From: Candidatus Marispirochaeta associata
GTDB taxonomy: Bacteria; Spirochaetota; Spirochaetia; JC444; Marispirochaetaceae
DNA: 64,000 nucleotides
NCBI GenBank assembly: GCA_001749745.1
Contig: JWTM01000263.1
Span: forward strand, 105,293 to 169,292
Reading direction: 5' to 3'
The position numbers and the translations under genes are program-made. Within the stretch, counting starts at the first letter, position 1, and the number at the start of each line of letters is the position of its first letter. Positions 60,408 through 64,000 of the stretch are shown piece after piece. A model generated the notes under the pieces. That model searched no databases, had not been told where the DNA came from, and was given only the letters and a program-made list of their open reading frames with translations.

Positions 60408-61181
60408 TTATAACCGAATACTAAAGGAGCGGTGCGCCTTGCCCCGGCGACTAAAATCGGGGGGAAGGGTGCGGTCGGTAAGCTCCTCGACCTCGAACCG
60501 TTCCGTCAAGGCTCTGTCCAGGGTGAATTTGGTGAAATTTGTACAAAAGAGGATCGATCCTCCGGAGTCTATCAAGCGGGCCGCCGCAAGAATCAGCTCC
60601 TGATGGTCCCGCTGAACCTCGAAATCACGGCGGCGTTCCTTGGAGTTGGAATAGGTGGGAGGATCGATGTAGGCCAGGTCGAAGCGGTCCCGGCTGCTCT
60701 TTAGAAACTCGAGGCTCTCCTTCTGGAGGAAACGTTGCTTGGGGCCCTCTAAGCGGTTGAGACGGAAGTTCTCCTTACCCCAATCGAGATAGGTGCGGCT
60801 TGTATCCACACTCAACGTAGACGCCGCCCCGCCTGCGGCGGCGGCGACGCTGGCGCTGCAGGTGTAGGCGAAGAGGTTCAGAAAGCGCTTCCCCTGTGCC
60901 TCTTCCCGAATGAGACGCCGCAACTCACGGCTGTCGAGGAAGAGGCCGGTGTCGAGATAGTCGGTGAAATTGAGGAAGAAGCGCAAGGGACCCTCGCGAC
61001 AGATCATTTTGTCGCTTTTAGCTGTGTCCCGGCGTCCGTAGCGGTCGCTCTGACCGAGTTTGCGCCTCTCCTTGATGAAGATCCCCTCCGAACCCGATTC
61101 CAGATAGAGGAAGAGGGCCGCCGGCGGGCGACCGCCCGGGCTTCGATGCTTGCCGGCGCGGCGTACTCCTGTAGATGGCAC
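60408..61181 (-). CDS. rlmK: RlmK half of the bifunctional 23S rRNA methyltransferase, out of frame with the RlmL half
   Basis: C-terminal methyltransferase part of RlmKL, which makes m7G2069 in 23S rRNA. FLNFTDYLDTGLFLDSRELR, FLNLFAYTCSASVAAA (SAM motif I), DTSRTYLDWGKENFRLN and IDPPTYSNSKERRRDFEVQR match the family. It lies in the -1 frame relative to the RlmL half and overlaps it by 178 bp. The first dozens of codons before GGRPPAALFLYLESGSEGIF do not look like a natural start. Either a frameshift mutation or sequencing error splits one gene, or the halves are made separately. Confidence 0.8.
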   Translation of the reverse strand: MPSTGVRRAGKHRSPGGRPPAALFLYLESGSEGIFIKERRKLGQSDRYGRRDTAKSDKMICREGPLRFFLNFTDYLDTGLFLDSRELRRLIREEAQGKRFLNLFAYTCSASVAAAAGGAASTLSVDTSRTYLDWGKENFRLNRLEGPKQRFLQKESLEFLKSSRDRFDLAYIDPPTYSNSKERRRDFEVQRDHQELILAAARLIDSGGSILFCTNFTKFTLDRALTERFEVEELTDRTLPPDFSRRGKAHRSFSIRL

Positions 61182-62506
61182 CAGGAGGGGGGATAGATGT
61201 CGACTGCAAAGGCGTATTCGGGCATATCCTTATCGTAGAGCCGGAAAGGAGTCTCGCTCCAAGCCTTCAGATAACTCTTGAGCTGACGGCGGTTCTTCTT
61301 CAGTCGGTTCAGGAACATCTCGCTCCCCTGACTCAACCGGTACTCCTCCACCTCGGTATGCAGCAGGAGAACCTTCAAGGGGCCGTTGGCTAAGCTGTGG
61401 CTCTTTTGGGCATGCAGGCCGGTCGCCAGGCCCGCCTCCTTGTCGGGCGCCAGGAAACTGCACCTCCAGCCGCTGAAGCGCCGGCGCAGGCTGAAACCGA
61501 AATCGGTATAGATCAGTTCAGCCTGGGCTTCGCTCTCCAAACGCTCCCCGTAGGGGGGATTGGTGCAGATCAGCCCCGGCGTGCAGTCCGGCAGCTCCAG
61601 ACGATTAACCGGCGTACAGCTGAAGGAGACAATCCCTTCCAGGCCGGCCGACCGGGCGTTCGCCTGGGCTGTTTTAACAGCCTTAGGATCCTTGTCGCTG
61701 CCGAAAAAGCGCAGCGGGCCCTCCTTGAGGGCCGTCAGGCGTTGCCGGCGTAAGTCTTCTAGCTCTCCGATGAGCCTCCGCCAGAGGGCCTGGTCGTGCC
61801 CCTTCCACCCCGCCGAAGGCGGCGCTGGAACAAGGCTGCGGGGCGGAATTCTCCCCGCCATCAAAGCCGCCTCGATGACGAGGGTTCCGCTGCCGCAGAA
61901 GGGGTCGATAAACCCGCCTCCCTCAGCGGCAATTCGGGGCCATTCCGCTCTCAGAAGGATCGCCGCAGCTAAATTCTCCTTCAACGGGGCCTTCGCTCCG
62001 CTGCGCCGATAACCGCGACGATGCAGGGCGCCGCCGCTGATATCGATGCCGATTTGGGCTTCTTGTTCATGAACTCTAACGGAGAGCAGCAGATCGGGAT
62101 TCTCCGTATCGATGTCAGGCCGTTTTCCGGTTCGCTCCCGCAGCCTGTCGACTATCGCATCCTTGGCTTTGAGAACCGGAAAGTTGGTATGGGGAAAGAG
62201 CGAACTCCTGCCGGTTCCGTCGATCTTCAAGGTTTTCCCGGAATCAATATGCTCTTCCCAGGGGAGGGCGTTAATCTGATGATAAAATTCATCCACAGTG
62301 GAAAACTCGAATGCGGCAACTGGAAATATGAGCCGGCTTGCGCTACGGTTCTCTATAAGAAAACGATAGATGCATTCCAGGCTGCCTTCGGCTTCGATTC
62401 TCGATCCGGCCCTGCCGGTGATCTTGAGTTCCGACCGGTCTAATTCGGCGGAGACGAGATCTTCACAATGGGGAGGTGCGGAAACGAGAATCGGAAGGAG
62501 CTTCAT
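61004..62506 (-). CDS. rlmL: RlmL half of the bifunctional 23S rRNA methyltransferase (THUMP + m2G2445)
   Basis: 500 residues. N-terminal THUMP domain (about 50-155), then the N2-guanine methyltransferase with FIDPFCGSGTLVIEAALMAG (SAM motif I) and the catalytic ICTNPPYGERL. Homology to E. coli RlmKL continues through AVDIYPPSWCHLQEYAAP. After ASIEARAVARRR the frame turns into low-complexity Arg/Ser sequence, while the expected continuation is in the -1 frame. The break therefore lies near 61110-61140 in a C/G-rich stretch. The start follows a leaderless promoter. Confidence 0.85.
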   Translation of the reverse strand: MKLLPILVSAPPHCEDLVSAELDRSELKITGRAGSRIEAEGSLECIYRFLIENRSASRLIFPVAAFEFSTVDEFYHQINALPWEEHIDSGKTLKIDGTGRSSLFPHTNFPVLKAKDAIVDRLRERTGKRPDIDTENPDLLLSVRVHEQEAQIGIDISGGALHRRGYRRSGAKAPLKENLAAAILLRAEWPRIAAEGGGFIDPFCGSGTLVIEAALMAGRIPPRSLVPAPPSAGWKGHDQALWRRLIGELEDLRRQRLTALKEGPLRFFGSDKDPKAVKTAQANARSAGLEGIVSFSCTPVNRLELPDCTPGLICTNPPYGERLESEAQAELIYTDFGFSLRRRFSGWRCSFLAPDKEAGLATGLHAQKSHSLANGPLKVLLLHTEVEEYRLSQGSEMFLNRLKKNRRQLKSYLKAWSETPFRLYDKDMPEYAFAVDIYPPSWCHLQEYAAPASIEARAVARRRPSSSIWNRVRRGSSSRRGANSVRATATDAGTQLKATK

Positions 62507-62512
62507 GGGCCC

Positions 62513-62541
62513 ACTATAGCCCGACGAGGCGCTGACCTCAA
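62513..62541 (-). promoter_or_regulatory. promoter of rlmKL, predicted leaderless
   Basis: Minus-strand -35 TTGAGG (62541-62536), 17-bp spacer, -10 TATAGT (62518-62513), then GGGCCC and the ATG. No SD. Confidence 0.65.
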
Positions 62542-62623
62542 GCCTGGTTTAGCTAATGCCGCTCTCCGACCGATAAGGAGAGGAGAGCACAAGGCAAAAA
62601 CTAGTATCTTCTAAGGAGGAATG

Positions 62624-62642
62624 ATAAAAACTAACCGTGAGC
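62624..62642 (+). repeat. IS110 element subterminal inverted repeat, left
   Basis: ATAAAAACTAACCGTGAGC. Its inverted partner is at 63976-63995. Such repeats are usual in the IS1111 subgroup, whereas a long 5' non-coding region is usual in the IS110 subgroup; this element has both. Confidence 0.75.
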
Positions 62643-62854
62643 TGGTGGGTTTGATATCTTGTCCGTGAGGATTCTCGGACAGGAGAGGCTACCGTTCGTC
62701 ATAGAATTTGGCCTGCGAGGCCGTTAAGGAGAATGAGGAGCCGTAGCCGCAGCATTCACTGACCTGCGAGGTCGGATAGGAGACTGGAGAGAACCTACCG
62801 TACAGGGACCTGTCCTGAAGACTCAACGATACCAATCGAGAGGAGAGAACAGGG
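62640..62854 (+). ncRNA. candidate bridge RNA of the IS110 element
   Basis: IS110 elements encode a structured RNA with two guide loops, one for target and one for donor DNA. Here the 5' non-coding region holds a stem TGTCCG/CGGACA (62660-62681). It also holds two matched hairpins, GGCC-TGCGA-GGCC (62710-62722) and GACC-TGCGA-GGTC (62761-62773). Exactly 2 nt after the first is TAAGGAG, identical to the left junction. Exactly 2 nt after the second is ATAGGAG, identical to the right end. The boundaries are approximate. Confidence 0.55.
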
Positions 62855-63958
62855 ATGAGACTGAGTATCGGTGTGGATCTGCATAAGAGTCAGTTCACGG
62901 TGTACTGGAAGCCGGAGAAATCGAGCGAAGGGAAATTCGCCCGTTTTTCGACAACCGAAGCCGGGTACGGGGCCTTCGAACACCAGGTGTTATCTGCGAT
63001 TAGTCAGGGTATCGATGTCGCCATGGCTGTCGAGACGACGGGAAACGCCCGGTATTTCCGGGCGCGAATGCAGCGGCTCGGAGCGCGGGTGGTGGTCGTG
63101 AACTCCTTGAAGTTCAAGGTGATAACCCAGTCGGTGAACAAGACCGACCGGCGGGACGCCTCGACGCTTGCGGAGTTCCTGGAGAAGGATATGTTGCCCG
63201 AAGCCGTACTGTGCAGCGAAGAAAGCGAAAAACTGAGGCGACTGTTGAAGGTGCGGAAGCGACTGGTAGAGTCGATTGTAGTCATCAAGAATCAGCTCCA
63301 CGCGCTGCTGTTGGATGTCGGGATAGAGTCGATTCGAGGACAGTTGCAAAGCAAAAAAGAGCGCCGACGGGTACAAAACGTGCTCGCAGCACATACTCTC
63401 GCCGGCGCAGCGGTAGAACCGCTATTTGAAACGATAGATCAGTTAAGCGACCAAGTCAAGAAGATTGAGAAGGTCATCGAAGAGCTGACCAGTGATGATG
63501 CGACGGTCAAGCTGTTGAAAACGATCCCCGGAGTAGGGTTCGTGACGGCGGCAACATTGCGAGCCTGGATAGACGATATTGGACGATTCGATCGTCCCCA
63601 ACAGCTGGCCGCGTATGCGGGAATAGTCCCGTGGGTACAGTCCTCGAACGAGACGGTACGCTACGGCCGGATAACAAAACGGGGACCTTCAGAGTTGAGA
63701 ACGGCGCTGGTACAGGCGGTGCTGGGTATGGTGAGGTTGAAACGGGTGACAGGGACCTGGCGCATCATGACCAGGTATGACCGGATGAAGCGAGAGAAAG
63801 GATCAGGACGGAGCATCATCGCGACCGCTCGGCTTTTGAGTGAGATCATCTGGCATATGCTGACCAAAAGCGAACCGTTTGATCCGCTTCGGATGACTGA
63901 TTCAGAGATGCGCCGCAAGGCGCGGGAAATGCGTGCGGCAGCATTCAATGCCGCTTAG
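62855..63958 (+). CDS. IS110-family transposase (DEDD serine recombinase)
   Basis: 367-residue recombinase. RuvC-like DEDD residues: Asp8 (GVDLHKS), Glu60 (VETTGN), Asp98 and Asp101 (KTDRRDA). A coiled-coil middle (about 125-215) leads to the C-terminal Tnp20 domain (TIPGVGFVTAATLRAW, LAAYAGIVPW). The likely nucleophile Ser263 or Ser264 lies in VQSSNETVRYGRITKRG. Full length and intact, so probably active. It excises the element as a circle and inserts it at a site chosen by the bridge RNA. Confidence 0.93.
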   Translation: MRLSIGVDLHKSQFTVYWKPEKSSEGKFARFSTTEAGYGAFEHQVLSAISQGIDVAMAVETTGNARYFRARMQRLGARVVVVNSLKFKVITQSVNKTDRRDASTLAEFLEKDMLPEAVLCSEESEKLRRLLKVRKRLVESIVVIKNQLHALLLDVGIESIRGQLQSKKERRRVQNVLAAHTLAGAAVEPLFETIDQLSDQVKKIEKVIEELTSDDATVKLLKTIPGVGFVTAATLRAWIDDIGRFDRPQQLAAYAGIVPWVQSSNETVRYGRITKRGPSELRTALVQAVLGMVRLKRVTGTWRIMTRYDRMKREKGSGRSIIATARLLSEIIWHMLTKSEPFDPLRMTDSEMRRKAREMRAAAFNAA

Positions 63959-63975
63959 ACAGTGTGAGTCTTACG

Positions 63976-63995
63976 GCTCACGGTTGACTTTTTAT
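63976..63995 (-). repeat. IS110 element subterminal inverted repeat, right
   Basis: GCTCACGGTTGACTTTTTAT, the inverted counterpart of the left repeat. AGGAG follows to the last base of the window. Confidence 0.75.
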
Positions 63996-64000
63996 AGGAG

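Larger units (their letters stand above)
62624..64000 (+). mobile_element. IS110-family insertion sequence (right flank beyond window)
   Basis: Consists of about 230 bp of 5' non-coding sequence, one DEDD recombinase gene and about 40 bp of 3' non-coding sequence. Subterminal inverted repeats 62624-62642 and 63976-63995 share ATAAAAA and AACCGTGAGC, with a 2- versus 3-base spacer. Outer junctions carry AGGAG in direct orientation: TAAGGAG at 62612-62618 and ATAGGAG at 63994-64000. The exact left edge is between about 62612 and 62624; the right edge is at or just past 64000. Confidence 0.8.

Noticed and set aside
61004..61181. Programmed -1 frameshift in rlmKL
   Set aside because: I see no X-XXY-YYZ slippery site or obvious stimulatory structure near the switch; a one-base indel is simpler.
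1..64000. tRNA or rRNA genes and CRISPR arrays
   Set aside because: No regularly spaced repeats, no T-arm pattern with flanking stems and no rRNA-like sequence were seen in the gaps between genes.

Overview
The window looks like chromosome of a free-living, anaerobic, fermentative spirochaete, with G+C in the high fifties by eye. The phylum call is an inference. It rests on a class I lysyl-tRNA synthetase, a CheD/MCP chemotaxis pair, a Rex-linked NADH-type [FeFe] hydrogenase operon, an NQR-like complex, and an oxygen-defence set of rubrerythrin, superoxide reductase, rubredoxins and a flavodiiron protein. I saw no rRNA, tRNA, CRISPR array or prophage.

Layout. 1-7210: alpha-glucoside use (start of a beta-phosphoglucomutase, GH65 phosphorylase, LacI regulator, ABC importer without its ATPase). 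7209-11197: GlpA-like flavoprotein operon with a DeoR/GlpR regulator and an operator-like direct repeat. 11208-18810: secreted CsgG-like protein, thioredoxin-like protein, azlCD-antiporter-methyltransferase operon, MCP facing cheD, rlpA and an unlisted 53-residue gene. 18823-29170: housekeeping (LysRS-I, Era, ClpP, PurC, RmuC), an acyltransferase pair and a 144-bp MITE-like element. 29204-31139: GAF/PAS histidine kinase homologue whose H-box His is Tyr. 31170-37078: rex and the hydABC-type hydrogenase operon. 37111-44197: flavodiiron protein, thiol peroxidase and a complete pyruvate dehydrogenase operon. 44275-48876: nqrBCDEF-like operon without nqrA. 48937-51679: a WYL-like regulator, then perR-rubrerythrin-superoxide reductase-rubredoxin, with a second rubredoxin facing it. 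51691-56929: metH and amt-glnK with a sigma-54 promoter. 57100-62541: cysE, glycosyltransferase, small membrane protein, NYN-domain protein and a frameshifted rlmKL. 62624-64000: IS110-family element with a probable bridge RNA.

How it fits together. Imported alpha-glucosides would be split by phosphorolysis and enter glycolysis. Pyruvate dehydrogenase and glycolysis make NADH, which the hydrogenase (with ferredoxin) and the NQR-like complex can reoxidise; Rex senses NADH/NAD+. The rubredoxin-linked proteins remove O2, superoxide and peroxide.

The two most unusual observations are these. (1) At least nine genes have a -35/-10 promoter whose -10 ends only 6-8 nt before the start codon, with no Shine-Dalgarno, which predicts leaderless mRNAs. 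(2) The 5' non-coding part of the IS110 element has two matched hairpins, each followed after 2 nt by a 7-mer. One 7-mer matches the left junction and the other the right end, as expected of a bridge RNA.
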